In this document: positions 28,819-37,396 of the stretch, in pieces
Numbering within the stretch: position 1 is the first letter of the stretch
Layout: the number at the start of each line of letters is the position of its first letter
From: Burkholderia sp. MS389
GTDB taxonomy: Bacteria; Pseudomonadota; Gammaproteobacteria; Burkholderiales; Burkholderiaceae
Assembly: GCF_016899425.1 (NCBI RefSeq)
Contig: NZ_CP045995.1
Location: 1,984,001-2,048,000 of the forward strand
Length of the DNA: 64,000 nucleotides
Direction of reading: 5' to 3'
Notes under the pieces: generated by a model
What the model was told of the DNA's origin: nothing
Database searches by the model: none
Seen by the model: the letters and a program-made list of their open reading frames with translations, nothing else
Program-made: the position numbers and the translations under genes

Positions 28819-29760
28819 TCAGTCGGCGTACGCGACCGACCGATCGCGCCCGAGCCGCTTCGCCCGATAGAGCGCGGCGTCGGCCTCGTTGACGAGTACG
28901 TCGCAGGTCGGCGCGCCGGCTTTCGCGCACGCGCCGCCGACGCTCGCCGTGACCGGCACGCTGACGCCCTCGGCGTCGACCGGCACGCTGCCGATCGCGT
29001 CGCGCACCTTGTCGGCCACCCGCATCGCCTCGTCGAGCGTCGTGCACGGCAGCAACAGCGCGAATTCCTCGCCGCCGAACCGGCCGAACGTATCCTGCGC
29101 GCGCACGATCGACGCGACGCGGCGCGCCGTCTCGCGCAGCACCGCGTCGCCCACCGCATGCCCGAAGCGGTCGTTGATCGTCTTGAAGTGGTCGAGGTCG
29201 AACAGCAGCACCGACAGGTCGCCGCCGTAGCGCTGCCAGCGCGCGAATTCGTCGCCGAGCCGCGCCTCGAAGAAGCGCCGGTTCGCGATGCCGGTCAGCC
29301 CGTCGAGATTCGCGTGCTCGCGCAGCTTCGCGACCGCTTCCTCGCGCTCTCGCTGCATCACGCTCACATGCGTGACGTCGGAGATCGTCACGCACACGGC
29401 CTCGACGTCGCGGCCGCGCGTGAGCGGCATGAACGTGCAGTCCTGCTGCATGTAGTCGACGCCGCCCGTGATCGGCCGATCGTGCTCGAAGCGGAACAGG
29501 TAGGGCCGCTGCTCCCACGAGCTGAATGCGAAGCTGCCGAGCTGGAACACGCTCTCGAGCTTGCGCGACAGCCACGCACGCGGCAGGTCCGGGAAGCGGT
29601 CGAACAGGTTGCGGCCGATCACGTCGGCGGCCGGGATCCCGCTGTGGTCCTGCATGAAGCGATTCCACATCAGGACGGTCATCGAACGGTCGAGCACGAA
29701 CAGGCCGAAGCCGACGCGCTCGATCACGAGGTCGCTCAGCGACGGGGCGGCGGCCGTCAT
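28819..29760 (-). CDS. PAS-GGDEF diguanylate cyclase
   Basis: A 313-residue soluble protein. Residues about 10-130 form a PAS sensor (VGFGLFVLDRSMTVLMWNRF, VIGRNLFDRFPDLPRAWL), followed by a GGDEF domain of about 165 residues. The active loop reads GGEEF, with an I-site RAQD five residues before it, so synthesis of cyclic di-GMP with product inhibition is expected. Its ATG overlaps the stop of the CheC-like gene (ATGA). It is the output gene of the receiver-CheC-GGDEF operon. Confidence 0.92.
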   Translation of the reverse strand: MTAAAPSLSDLVIERVGFGLFVLDRSMTVLMWNRFMQDHSGIPAADVIGRNLFDRFPDLPRAWLSRKLESVFQLGSFAFSSWEQRPYLFRFEHDRPITGGVDYMQQDCTFMPLTRGRDVEAVCVTISDVTHVSVMQREREEAVAKLREHANLDGLTGIANRRFFEARLGDEFARWQRYGGDLSVLLFDLDHFKTINDRFGHAVGDAVLRETARRVASIVRAQDTFGRFGGEEFALLLPCTTLDEAMRVADKVRDAIGSVPVDAEGVSVPVTASVGGACAKAGAPTCDVLVNEADAALYRAKRLGRDRSVAYAD

Positions 29761-30383
29761 AGCGCGGACAGCAACGCGTCGAGCGCGTCGCCCATCAGCC
29801 GGATCGAATCCTCGGCCATCAACATCACGAAATGCGCGCGGAACATATGGTTCTCGAGCCCGAAATTCACCTCGAGCAGCAGCGCGACGCTCCATCCCAG
29901 TTCGTTCGGCTGGAACACGTCGTCGAACGACACGTTCGCGCCGAGCAGCCCCGGCGGAAAGAACACGGGCTTGCGGCCGAGTTCGTCGAGGATCGACGCG
30001 ACGCAGGCGCCCATCAGCACGTTCGCGACGTCGAACACGAGTTCGTCCGGCGTCGCCATGCCGCCGTACACGCCGTCGCCGAACGTGCGGTCGACGACCG
30101 ACATCAACCGCGCGACGCCCGCCGTGCGGCACAGCACGATCGCCTCGCCCTTGATGTCGGAACGGAAGCCCTGACGCACGGCGGTCACGTTGTCGTGGAT
30201 GCCCGTCATCTCGCGCAGCGCGTCGCTCGCATCGGCCGCTTTCACGACGCGCACGCGCGGCACCGACAGCTCGATGAAGTGCCCGAGCAGCAACGCAAGC
30301 CGCGCGGCGGCGCGGCCCATTGCAAGGTTGGCGATTTCCTGCAACGCGTCGCGTTGCTCCGCCGTGAACACCGATTCAGGCAT
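29757..30383 (-). CDS. CheC/CheX-like phosphatase
   Basis: A 208-residue protein of the CheC/CheX/FliY fold. Two pseudo-symmetric active-site helices are visible: ALQEIANLAMGRAAARLALL and ELVFDVANVLMGACVASI, each with the E/D-x2-N pattern of CheY-P phosphatases. It should dephosphorylate a receiver protein. The start is set by AAGGAG ten bases before the ATG at 30383; an ATG at 30392 has the site too close. It overlaps the receiver gene upstream and the GGDEF gene downstream, so the three products are made together. Confidence 0.87.
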   Translation of the reverse strand: MPESVFTAEQRDALQEIANLAMGRAAARLALLLGHFIELSVPRVRVVKAADASDALREMTGIHDNVTAVRQGFRSDIKGEAIVLCRTAGVARLMSVVDRTFGDGVYGGMATPDELVFDVANVLMGACVASILDELGRKPVFFPPGLLGANVSFDDVFQPNELGWSVALLLEVNFGLENHMFRAHFVMLMAEDSIRLMGDALDALLSAL

Positions 30384-30744
30384 ACAACCCATACTCCTTG
30401 AGAATGGGCAGCAATGCCTCCGACGTCACGGGCTTGGCAACGAATGCGATCGCGCCCAATTCGCGCACGCGTGCTTGCGCCTGCGGCTGAATATCGGCGG
30501 ATACCACGATCACGAACGTGTTCAGATCTTCGTGGCGCAGTGTTTCCAAGACCTGATATCCGCTCATGTCGGGCATCGTCAGATCCAGAAACATCACGGA
30601 AGCTTTGCCGTCACGATAGAGCGCCAAGGCCTCGCGACCATTCGCTGCATACGCGATGTCGACGTCCCAATCTCCCGGCAGCGCCTTTGTCAGCAGTTTG
30701 CGAGCGAGCAGCGAATCGTCGGCAATTACAATCGGCAAAGGCAT
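30376..30744 (-). CDS. Single-domain response regulator (CheY-like)
   Basis: A 122-residue stand-alone receiver domain. Landmarks are the acidic pair in PIVIADDSLLARKLL, the phospho-acceptor Asp in VMFLDLTMPDMSGYQVLETL, and the conserved Lys in AFVAKPVTSEAL. It has no output domain and presumably acts by protein contact, like CheY. First gene of the operon with the CheC-like phosphatase and the GGDEF enzyme; no kinase is in the operon, but a hybrid kinase is transcribed divergently. Confidence 0.92.
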   Translation of the reverse strand: MPLPIVIADDSLLARKLLTKALPGDWDVDIAYAANGREALALYRDGKASVMFLDLTMPDMSGYQVLETLRHEDLNTFVIVVSADIQPQAQARVRELGAIAFVAKPVTSEALLPILKEYGLYA

Positions 30745-31236
30745 GGGGCGATGCGGTATACGGAATGGTCTCTCTCGCGTTAACGACCGCGCGGCGCATT
30801 TCTTTAGGGCCATGCGTTTCGGCGCGGGCAACCGCCTTGCGGCCGCGCACGGGCGCCGCGACGCAGGTGCGCGCGACGCACCGCGCGGCAATCGCCGGCG
30901 GGCGCATGTATCTGTCATAGGGAAAGCAAGGCGCGATTCTCGGAGTAAACCGGAGGCGATGCAACTCGCCATTTTCGCCATTTCGAACAGAATTGGTCCG
31001 ATCGCGCATCATTCCGAAAATAGCCGCGACCATTTTCGAGATAAGTACGCAAAATTTTTCCTTGTGTACGTTTGCGCTGCCGGATTCGTCGCGTTTTCAA
31101 TCCGACGGTTTACCGCTGTCATATACGGCAGGATCGCGCCTGTACGAACGGCAGGATCGCCACGTACGGCGCCGCGCGGCGGGCCGTCGCAACTCGTTTA
31201 TGATGACAGACACCGCTGCCTCACCCGCTTTCCTCG
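30745..31236. other. Divergent intergenic region
   Basis: About 490 bp between the receiver operon and the hybrid kinase. It is GC-rich near 30800-30900 and AT-richer near 30960-31060 (for example GCGCAAAATTTTTCC-like runs), where promoters are likely. I see no gene or RNA structure I can support. Confidence 0.35.
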
Positions 31237-33486
31237 ATGACGTCCGAACGGCCTGCCGACTCCCACACCCCCGCGCCTCCTCCCGCCGACGACTGGCAGG
31301 ACGACGGCAGCTACGCGGCCGGCGCACCCGAGCACGATTTCGCGGTGCGCCGCGTGACGCTGATCGTGCTGCTCGTCGCGGCGATCGTGCTGCCGTGTAT
31401 CTACGTGGTGGTGATGGCGTACAGCGACCTGAAGGCGCGCGAGGCCGCCGCGAGCGACGTGACGATGCGCACGGTGCGCGTGGCCGAGGAGCACGCGCTC
31501 AAGGTGTTCGACCTGAGCGAAACGCTCGATGCGCGCATCGTCGACCTCGTGCAGGACATGGACGACGCGACCGTGCGCGGCAGGGAATCCGACATCCACG
31601 AGGCGCTGAACACGATCGGCGGCGGTTATCCGCAAGTGGCCGCCGTGTCGATCTTCGGTGCGAGCGGGATGCTGCTCGCCAACAGCCTCTACTATCCGGC
31701 GCCGTATGCGTCGATCGCGAATCGCGACGACTTCGCCGGCATCCGAGACGGCAAGGTCATCGAACACATCTCGAAACTGATGATGGGGCCGCTCAAGCTC
31801 GAGAACATTCCCGTATTCAACACCGGCGTCGCGCGACGCCATAGCGACGGTTCGTTCGCCGGCATGGTGTCGATCGCGCTGAAATCGTCGTATTTCAACG
31901 CGTTCTACCGCGACCTGCTCGGCGGCGCGAGCACGCCGATGACGATGGCGCTCGCGCGCTCGGACGGCGCGGTGATCGCGTCGTATCCGCCGCCGCCGTC
32001 GCTGGCGCACACCGATCGCTCGGTCACGTTCGGCAACGCGCACAACGAGCCGCGCGCGGGCGTCGTGCGCGTGCGTCACGACGACGCGAGCAGCGAGATC
32101 GTCGCGTATCGCCAGGTCGGCAGCTATCCCGTCTACGTGAGCTGCGCGTACCGCACGTCGGCAATCTGGCATGAATGGTACGAACACCTGAGCGTGCTGT
32201 TCATCTCGATGTTCGCGCCGTCGGTCGCGCTGTGGTCCGTGATCTGGCTGTCGCTCAAGCGGCTGAAGGCGGAAGAGGAGGCATGGGACCGCTGGCAGGC
32301 CGAAGCGTCGATGCGGCGCTCGATCGAATCGGCGTACCGGCAGTCGCGCAAGATGCAGGCGCTCGGCAATCTCGTCGGCAGCGTCGCGCACGACTTCAAC
32401 AACCTGCTGATGATCATCTCGAGCAACGTGCAGATCGCGCGGCGGCGCGGCGTCCAGCATCTCGACAAGGAGCTCGGCGCGATCGAACGCGCGCTGAAGA
32501 ACGGGCAGTCGCTCACGCGCCAGCTGCTCGGCGTCGCGCGCAAGCAGCCGCTGCACAACGAGACGATCGACATCGGGCAATGGGTCGGCACGTGCCGCGA
32601 GCTGCTGAAGACGTCGCTCGGGTCGAAGTCGTCGCTGGTCGTCGCGATCGAGCCGGGCGTCTGGCCGATCCGCGTCGACGTCGCGGAACTCGAGCTCGCG
32701 GTGATCAACCTCGCGGTCAACGCGCGCGACGCGATGGCGACCGGCGGACGCTTCACGGTCGGCGCGCGCAACGTCACGCTGCGCCGTGAGGACGGCTTCC
32801 CGCTGACCGGCGATTTCGTGCAGATCTCGCTTGACGACACGGGGTCGGGCATGGCGCCCGACGTGCTCGCGCGCGCGTTCGAACCGCTGTTCACGACGAA
32901 GGCGCAGGGGATGGGGACCGGGCTCGGCCTGCCGCAGGTCTTCGCGTTCTGCGAACGCTCGGGCGGCCTCGCGACGATCGACAGCGCGGTCGGTGCGGGG
33001 ACGTCGGTGCGTCTGTACCTGCCGCGCGCGCGCGCCGAGGATGTCGTCGCGCGGCCGGCGGCCGCCGCGCACGATGCGGCCAATGGCGAGCTCGCCGGCC
33101 TGCACGTGCTGCTCGTCGAGGACAACGGCGAAGTCGCGGCCGGCACGGAAGCGCTGCTGTCGCTGCTCGGTCATCGCGTGACCTACGCGCCCACCGCCGA
33201 CGACGCATTGCGCCTGATCGAAGGCGCCGCCGCGAACGACGCGTTCGACCTCGTGATTTCGGACATCCATATGCCGGGCCGCCTGAACGGCATCGACCTG
33301 GCCGAAGCGATCGACAAGCGGCCGGGGAAGCTGCCCGTGATTCTCGTCACCGGTTATGCAGAGGAGCTCGACCGCACGCGCACGGTCAACGTCCGCGTGC
33401 TGTCGAAGCCGTTCGATATCGCGCTGCTCGACGAGATCCTGCTGGGCATCCGCGAAGCGCGCGACGCACGACACGCCGGCGCGTGA
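31237..33486 (+). CDS. Cache-domain hybrid histidine kinase with receiver
   Basis: A 749-residue hybrid kinase. A membrane helix lies near residues 44-66 (LIVLLVAAIVLPCIYVVVM), followed by a periplasmic double-Cache-like sensor (AAVSIFGASGMLLANSLYY, KSSYFNAFYRDLLGG). A second helix lies near 310-330. Then come a HisKA domain with the phospho-acceptor His in GSVAHDFNNLL, an HATPase domain (NLAVNARDAMATGGRF, DDTGSGM, GTGLGLPQV), and a C-terminal receiver with Asp in LVISDIHMPGRLNGIDL. It is divergent from the receiver-CheC-GGDEF operon and is the natural candidate to phosphorylate that receiver. Confidence 0.92.
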   Translation: MTSERPADSHTPAPPPADDWQDDGSYAAGAPEHDFAVRRVTLIVLLVAAIVLPCIYVVVMAYSDLKAREAAASDVTMRTVRVAEEHALKVFDLSETLDARIVDLVQDMDDATVRGRESDIHEALNTIGGGYPQVAAVSIFGASGMLLANSLYYPAPYASIANRDDFAGIRDGKVIEHISKLMMGPLKLENIPVFNTGVARRHSDGSFAGMVSIALKSSYFNAFYRDLLGGASTPMTMALARSDGAVIASYPPPPSLAHTDRSVTFGNAHNEPRAGVVRVRHDDASSEIVAYRQVGSYPVYVSCAYRTSAIWHEWYEHLSVLFISMFAPSVALWSVIWLSLKRLKAEEEAWDRWQAEASMRRSIESAYRQSRKMQALGNLVGSVAHDFNNLLMIISSNVQIARRRGVQHLDKELGAIERALKNGQSLTRQLLGVARKQPLHNETIDIGQWVGTCRELLKTSLGSKSSLVVAIEPGVWPIRVDVAELELAVINLAVNARDAMATGGRFTVGARNVTLRREDGFPLTGDFVQISLDDTGSGMAPDVLARAFEPLFTTKAQGMGTGLGLPQVFAFCERSGGLATIDSAVGAGTSVRLYLPRARAEDVVARPAAAAHDAANGELAGLHVLLVEDNGEVAAGTEALLSLLGHRVTYAPTADDALRLIEGAAANDAFDLVISDIHMPGRLNGIDLAEAIDKRPGKLPVILVTGYAEELDRTRTVNVRVLSKPFDIALLDEILLGIREARDARHAGA

Positions 33487-33554
33487 CCCGCGGTGCGCAG
33501 GGCGGCGCCGGCGCGACGGCGTGAACGAACGCGGCGATCAGGCCGCCGACGACG

Positions 33555-34109
33555 TCACGCCGATTTCAGCAGACGCACCCAGCCCGCGTAACGATCGACG
33601 AAGCCCTGCAGGAACTTGCGGGTGTCCTCGCTGACGATCTGCCCCTGGTCGTCGATGCGCGCCGGGTCGTGCTTGATGAACATCTCGGGCTGACCGAGCG
33701 TCTTCACGTCGAGGTAAGCGAGCACGTTGCGCAGGTGCTGCTGCGCGAGCGCGGTGCCCACCGCGCCCGGCGACGTGCCGAGCACCGCGCCCGGCTTGCC
33801 CGACCACGAATTCGAACCCCATGGGCGCGAGCCCCAGTCGAGCGCATTCTTCAGCACGCCCGGCATCGACCGGTTGTACTCGGGCGTGACGAACAGCAGC
33901 GCGTCCGCGGCTTCGATCGACTGCTTGAAGCGCTTCGCGACTTCCGGGAAATCCGCGTCGTAGTCCTGGCTGTACAGCGGCAGCTCGCCGATCTCGACGA
34001 ACTCGAACGAAAAATCGGCGGGGGCGAGCGAGATCACGGCGTGCGCGAGCGCGCGATTCGTCGACGCGCGACGCAGGCTGCCGACGACGACCGCAATACG
34101 ATAGGACAT
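33555..34109 (-). CDS. NADPH-dependent FMN reductase
   Basis: A 184-residue flavodoxin-like reductase of the NADPH-dependent FMN/chromate/quinone reductase family. The FMN-phosphate loop is GSLRRASTNRALAHAV, and the family signature LLFVTPEYNRSMPGVLKNAL follows. It reduces FMN, quinones or azo compounds at the expense of NAD(P)H. AGGAGAATGCC precedes the ATG at 34109. It stands alone and converges on the hybrid kinase gene. Confidence 0.92.
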   Translation of the reverse strand: MSYRIAVVVGSLRRASTNRALAHAVISLAPADFSFEFVEIGELPLYSQDYDADFPEVAKRFKQSIEAADALLFVTPEYNRSMPGVLKNALDWGSRPWGSNSWSGKPGAVLGTSPGAVGTALAQQHLRNVLAYLDVKTLGQPEMFIKHDPARIDDQGQIVSEDTRKFLQGFVDRYAGWVRLLKSA

Positions 34110-34483
34110 GGCATTCTCCTTCCGGTGAGTGAGGAATCGGATCGATTGCTTCCGAATGGGCGACAAAGGTCTGTTTATAGGCAAGCCAGCCCGCGAGCCG
34201 TCCCACGGGGCCGTCCGGCCGACTTTCCACAAGGTTTTCCACAGAAATTGTGGATAACTCGACCGATATGTTCCGACGTTACAGATCGCCCGCCGCGCGG
34301 CGTGGTCGACGCGCGACACGGGGTTCGGCAAGCATAGCGCAGCGCGGCGGCGGGCTCCGTGAATTCGTGACGGAACATTGCGTTGCAGGCGCGGACCGCG
34401 CCCAGTAAGCTGCTCGCACCGCGACGCGCCCGCTCCCGTGACGCTCGCGCGATTGCCATTGCTTCGAGACACTGCAACCAGAC
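34110..34483. other. Intergenic region with DnaA-box cluster
   Basis: About 375 bp between divergent genes. Its main content is the group of DnaA-box-like sequences listed separately. The rest carries presumably the promoters of the FMN reductase and the ECF sigma gene. Confidence 0.45.
34223..34257. promoter_or_regulatory. Cluster of three DnaA-box-like sites
   Basis: Within 35 bp there are CTTTCCACA (34223-34231), TTTTCCACA (34235-34243), and on the other strand a perfect TTATCCACA box (TGTGGATAA at 34249-34257). They match the DnaA consensus TTWTNCACA closely, the first with one change. The cluster lies 2.5 kb from parA and about 5.8 kb from the first iteron. Confidence 0.6.
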
Positions 34484-35083
34484 ATGCCGTCCGCACACGA
34501 CGATCCCGCCTATCTCGCGCAACTGCGGCGCGACCTGCTGCGCTTCGCGCGACTCCAGCTCCGCGATGCCGACGCGGCCGAAGACGCCGTGCAGGAAGCG
34601 CTGGCCGCCGCGTGGTCGCATGCCGGCGAGTTCGCGGGGCTGTCGGCCCACAAGACCTGGGTGTTCGGGATCCTGCGCAACAAGCTGATCGACGTGCTGC
34701 GCGCGCGCCAGCGAATGGTGAGCCTGACCGCGCTCGATGCAGAGCTCGACGGCGAATCCGTGCTCGATCGCGAACTGTTCAAGGACAATGGACACTGGGC
34801 CGCGCATGCGAAACCGCGACCGTGGCCGAAGCCCGAAACGCTGTTGCAACAACAGCAATTCTGGACGCTGTTCCAGGTCTGCCTCGACCATCTGCCGGAG
34901 CAGATCGGACGCGTGTTCATGATGCGCGAATTCCTCGATGTCGAGATTGTGGATATCTGTAGCGAATTGACGCTGACGACGAATCATTGCAGCGTGCTGC
35001 TGTACCGGGCGCGCACGCGCCTGCGAACCTGCCTGAGCGAAAAAGGACTGACGACCGAAGATGCTGCCGGGGAAATGTACTGA
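34484..35083 (+). CDS. ECF-type RNA polymerase sigma factor
   Basis: A 199-residue ECF sigma factor. Region 2 is visible in LRFARLQLRDADAAEDAVQE and the ILRNKLIDVLRARQR segment, region 4 in FMMREFLDVEIVDICSELTL followed by CSVLLYRARTRLRTCL. Such factors turn on a small stress regulon when their anti-sigma lets go. The gene overlaps the next one, a small zinc-finger protein, by 23 bp. The ATG at 34484 puts region 2 at the usual distance from the N-terminus. Confidence 0.92.
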   Translation: MPSAHDDPAYLAQLRRDLLRFARLQLRDADAAEDAVQEALAAAWSHAGEFAGLSAHKTWVFGILRNKLIDVLRARQRMVSLTALDAELDGESVLDRELFKDNGHWAAHAKPRPWPKPETLLQQQQFWTLFQVCLDHLPEQIGRVFMMREFLDVEIVDICSELTLTTNHCSVLLYRARTRLRTCLSEKGLTTEDAAGEMY

Positions 35084-35276
35084 CGTGACACGACTGCTGT
35101 CGGATGCGCTCGATCGGCATCTGACGCTGCACGAGCGTCTGCAGGTACGCGTGCATCTGCCGACCTGCAGCGGATGCCGCGCCTATCGTGAACAGATCGC
35201 GCTGTTGCGGACGGCCGCGAAAGCGGCGGCGGGGCAGGAGTCGGACGATGATGAGGGATCGTCCGGTGGCGGCTAG
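35061..35276 (+). CDS. Zinc-finger anti-sigma factor, soluble
   Basis: A 71-residue protein with the ZAS-type H-x3-C-x2-C motif (HLPTCSGC near residues 33-40), the part of anti-sigma factors that holds the sigma factor. There is no membrane helix or periplasmic domain, so it is a minimal cytoplasmic anti-sigma, possibly redox-sensing by release of zinc. The tail is acidic and Gly/Ser-rich (SDDDEGSSGGG). The overlap with the sigma gene ensures balanced production. Confidence 0.85.
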   Translation: MLPGKCTDVTRLLSDALDRHLTLHERLQVRVHLPTCSGCRAYREQIALLRTAAKAAAGQESDDDEGSSGGG

Positions 35277-35416
35277 GCGGCGCGGGGTGTCGACGTGTCG
35301 TTCCGCCGGCCGCTCGCGCGTGCGGCCCGGCGGTCGCGTCGGCCTGGATTGCCGTTGCGTGTGCCGGGCCGGACTCGGTCGCGTTGATGCAATAAGAAAA
35401 ATACGCCGGGGAAGAA

Positions 35417-35776
35417 TTATTCGAACAGCGCCTTCACCGACTCGGGCGGGCGACCGATCGCCGCCTTGCCGCGATATACGACGATAGGGCGTTGCAGCAG
35501 GATCGGATGAGCGGCGATCGCCGCGTAGGCTTCGGCGTCGCTCAGATCCGCGCGAGCCAGATTCAATGTCTTGTACGGCTCCTCGCCGTCGCGCAGCATG
35601 TCGCGAACCGGGCGGCCGAGCTGCCGATGCAGCGTTTCCACTTCCTCGACCGTTGGCGGCGTCTTCAGGTACTCGACGACGTTCAACGGCGCGCTGGCGG
35701 TATTCAGCGACTCGACCAACGCGAGCGTCTCGCGGGACTTCGAGCATCGGGGGTTGTGGTAGATCGTGATCATCAT
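35417..35776 (-). CDS. arsC: ArsC-family arsenate reductase (glutaredoxin-linked type)
   Basis: A 119-residue ArsC/YfgD family protein. The N-terminal active-site loop is TIYHNPRCSKSRETLAL with the catalytic Cys at about residue 11, and the C-terminal PILLQRPIVVYRGKAAIGRP segment supplies the phosphate/arsenate-binding Arg. It reduces arsenate with glutathione and glutaredoxin, though stand-alone YfgD-like homologues may have other roles; no ars operon is nearby. Start ATG at 35776, with a second ATG just inside. Confidence 0.92.
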   Translation of the reverse strand: MMITIYHNPRCSKSRETLALVESLNTASAPLNVVEYLKTPPTVEEVETLHRQLGRPVRDMLRDGEEPYKTLNLARADLSDAEAYAAIAAHPILLQRPIVVYRGKAAIGRPPESVKALFE

Positions 35777-35947
35777 TCAAGCCTGGATGGGGGAGCCCTG
35801 TATTGTAGCCAGTCTGCATTGACGGGCTCGGTGGGGTGGTTCAAGCGAGATCGGGGTAGTTTTCCTCTCGACAGGTTGCTGCGGTGGTTCGGTTTGGCGA
35901 TGTGCTGTGCGTCGGGTGTCTGGGAGACGCTTCGAAGATGCGGTTAC

Positions 35948-35963
35948 GTTTATGCGCATAAAG
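35948..35963. repeat. parS: parS site 1
   Basis: GTTTATGCGCATAAAG: a 14-bp perfect palindrome core TTTATGCGCATAAA. Confidence 0.85.
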
Positions 35964-36072
35964 GCCGGGCAACGGCCTCGCGGGACCGGCAACTGTGGTC
36001 AGCCTGACCAATGCCCAGCGAGGGCTGTCCCGGGTGGCGAAAGGGCGCGTGATTGCGGGACACTTCGGCTGC

Positions 36073-36088
36073 GTTTATGCGCATAAAG
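36073..36088. repeat. parS: parS site 2
   Basis: GTTTATGCGCATAAAG, identical to site 1. Confidence 0.87.
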
Positions 36089-36263
36089 CCTGCGATTGTC
36101 GGGCGAGGTGCGAGGCGACTCTGACGTAGGTTTATGCCCAGACGAGACGGCACCAGACAATGGCTATATCGATAATCCATCGCCCCGGCACGACATCATT
36201 GCGCTCCTGACGCGGGCGAGGTGCCTGCCTTCGGCCCTTCTCCGCGGGCCATCCTTGCGTCTG

Positions 36264-36279
36264 GTTTATGCGCATAAAC
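36264..36279. repeat. parS: parS site 3
   Basis: GTTTATGCGCATAAAC, perfect 16-bp palindrome. It matches the parS type I recall for Burkholderia cenocepacia chromosome 2. Confidence 0.9.
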
Positions 36280-36426
36280 GCCGCGGGCCGAGACGGCGTT
36301 GCCTCGATGCACATCGGTTCTGCGATGCATATCGAAGACGCACGTCCAGCCTCACAGACCCACTCATCCCGCTCGCGAATGCGCGGCGGGTTCCCCAACG
36401 AAGTTGATCGCCGTGAGCTCTGCCGA

Positions 36427-36442
36427 GTTTATGCGCACAAAC
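36427..36442. repeat. parS: parS site 4 (one-base variant)
   Basis: GTTTATGCGCACAAAC differs from the palindrome at one base. Flanking GCCGA/TCGGC arms extend the dyad to 36422-36447. Confidence 0.8.
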
Positions 36443-36618
36443 TCGGCGGCTCGCAGGCAACACGGCCCATCTAGCGAAAGGGGAGCGTACCGAGACATAT
36501 CTCTACGACGAGCAGCTCCCGGCGACGTAGCCCGTGAAGACGCAGCCATCGAGCACCGCATCGACCGCTCGCCATCTCCACGACACCACCAACACCCGCC
36601 GTCCATCTCCGCCATCTC

Positions 36619-36634
36619 GTTTATGCGCATAAAC
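36619..36634. repeat. parS: parS site 5
   Basis: GTTTATGCGCATAAAC, perfect 16-bp palindrome, 100 bp upstream of parA and possibly overlapping its promoter region. Confidence 0.9.
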
Positions 36635-36733
36635 CGATAGTCCGAATGGCCAACGCGTAGTTGTCGAACGACAATTTCATTGAAATTCAAATATCGTCCT
36701 GTAGAATTCCAACGACCAAAACAGGAGTGAAAA

Positions 36734-37396
36734 TTGGCCGCGGAAATCATTGCAGTCACTCAACAAAAAGGTGGCGTCGGCAAAAGCACGATTGCCATGC
36801 ATCTCGGCGCCGCGTTCCATGAAAAAGGGAAGCGCGTCCTCGTCATCGACGCAGACCGTCAAAACACGCTGGTTCACTGGTCGAGCGCATCCGGCGACAG
36901 CGACAACGGCATCCCGTTTCCGGTCGTCAACCTGGCCGAAGCCGACGGCCAGATCCATCGCGAGATCAAGAAGTTCATCAACGACTACGACATCATCGTC
37001 GTGGACTGCCCGCCGTCGATCACCGAGAAAGTCTCCGGCGTCGTCCTGCTGGCCGCATCGATTGCCGTGATCCCGACATCGTCGTCGCCGGCCGATTACT
37101 GGTCGAGCGTCGGGCTGGTCAAACTGATTCAGCAGGCGCAGGTGATGAACGAAGACCTCCGCGCGGTGTTCCTGCTGAACAAGACCGAAGAGAAGCGCAT
37201 GCTGACCCGCGAGCTCAAGCGTGCGCTCGAGGAACTCGGCTTCCCGCTGCTGAAGACGCAGATTCCGACCCGGGAAGCGTACAAGCAGGCAATGGCGCTC
37301 GGTCAGACCGTGCTGCAGATGAACGATCGCGGCGGCAAGCTGGCCGCCGCCGAAATTCGCGCATGCGCCGACGAAATCGTCGCCATGCTGCCCTGA
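36734..37396 (+). CDS. parA: Chromosome-partitioning ATPase ParA
   Basis: A 220-residue ParA/Soj-type Walker ATPase that drives segregation of the replicon with ParB and parS. The deviant Walker A motif is QQKGGVGKST (residues 10-19), and the Walker B segment is DIIVVDCPPSI. It is of the short type without an N-terminal HTH domain, so it is not expected to repress its own operon directly. The start is TTG, decided by AGGAG six bases upstream and by the position of the Walker motif. parB follows after 23 bp that hold a parS site. Confidence 0.95.
   Translation: MAAEIIAVTQQKGGVGKSTIAMHLGAAFHEKGKRVLVIDADRQNTLVHWSSASGDSDNGIPFPVVNLAEADGQIHREIKKFINDYDIIVVDCPPSITEKVSGVVLLAASIAVIPTSSSPADYWSSVGLVKLIQQAQVMNEDLRAVFLLNKTEEKRMLTRELKRALEELGFPLLKTQIPTREAYKQAMALGQTVLQMNDRGGKLAAAEIRACADEIVAMLP

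Larger units (their letters stand above)
35777..36733. other. Non-coding centromere region with parS array
   Basis: About 950 bp without a supportable gene, between arsC and parA. Five clear copies of the palindrome GTTTATGCGCATAAAC or one-base variants are spread at 125-190-bp intervals, and a half-site (GTTTATGCCCAGAC) lies at 36130. The last ~100 bp before parA are AT-richer and probably hold its promoter. Confidence 0.75.

Noticed and set aside
34128-34142. GGTGAGTGAGGAATCGG left of the origin as a possible outlying iteron.
   Set aside because: It has the GGTGAG part but neither the T-rich middle nor CGGGA, so I did not count it. It would have been the only copy left of the origin.
36130-36143. 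GTTTATGCCCAGAC as a further parS site.
   Set aside because: Only the left half matches; the right half is lost. Noted as a possible decayed half-site only.
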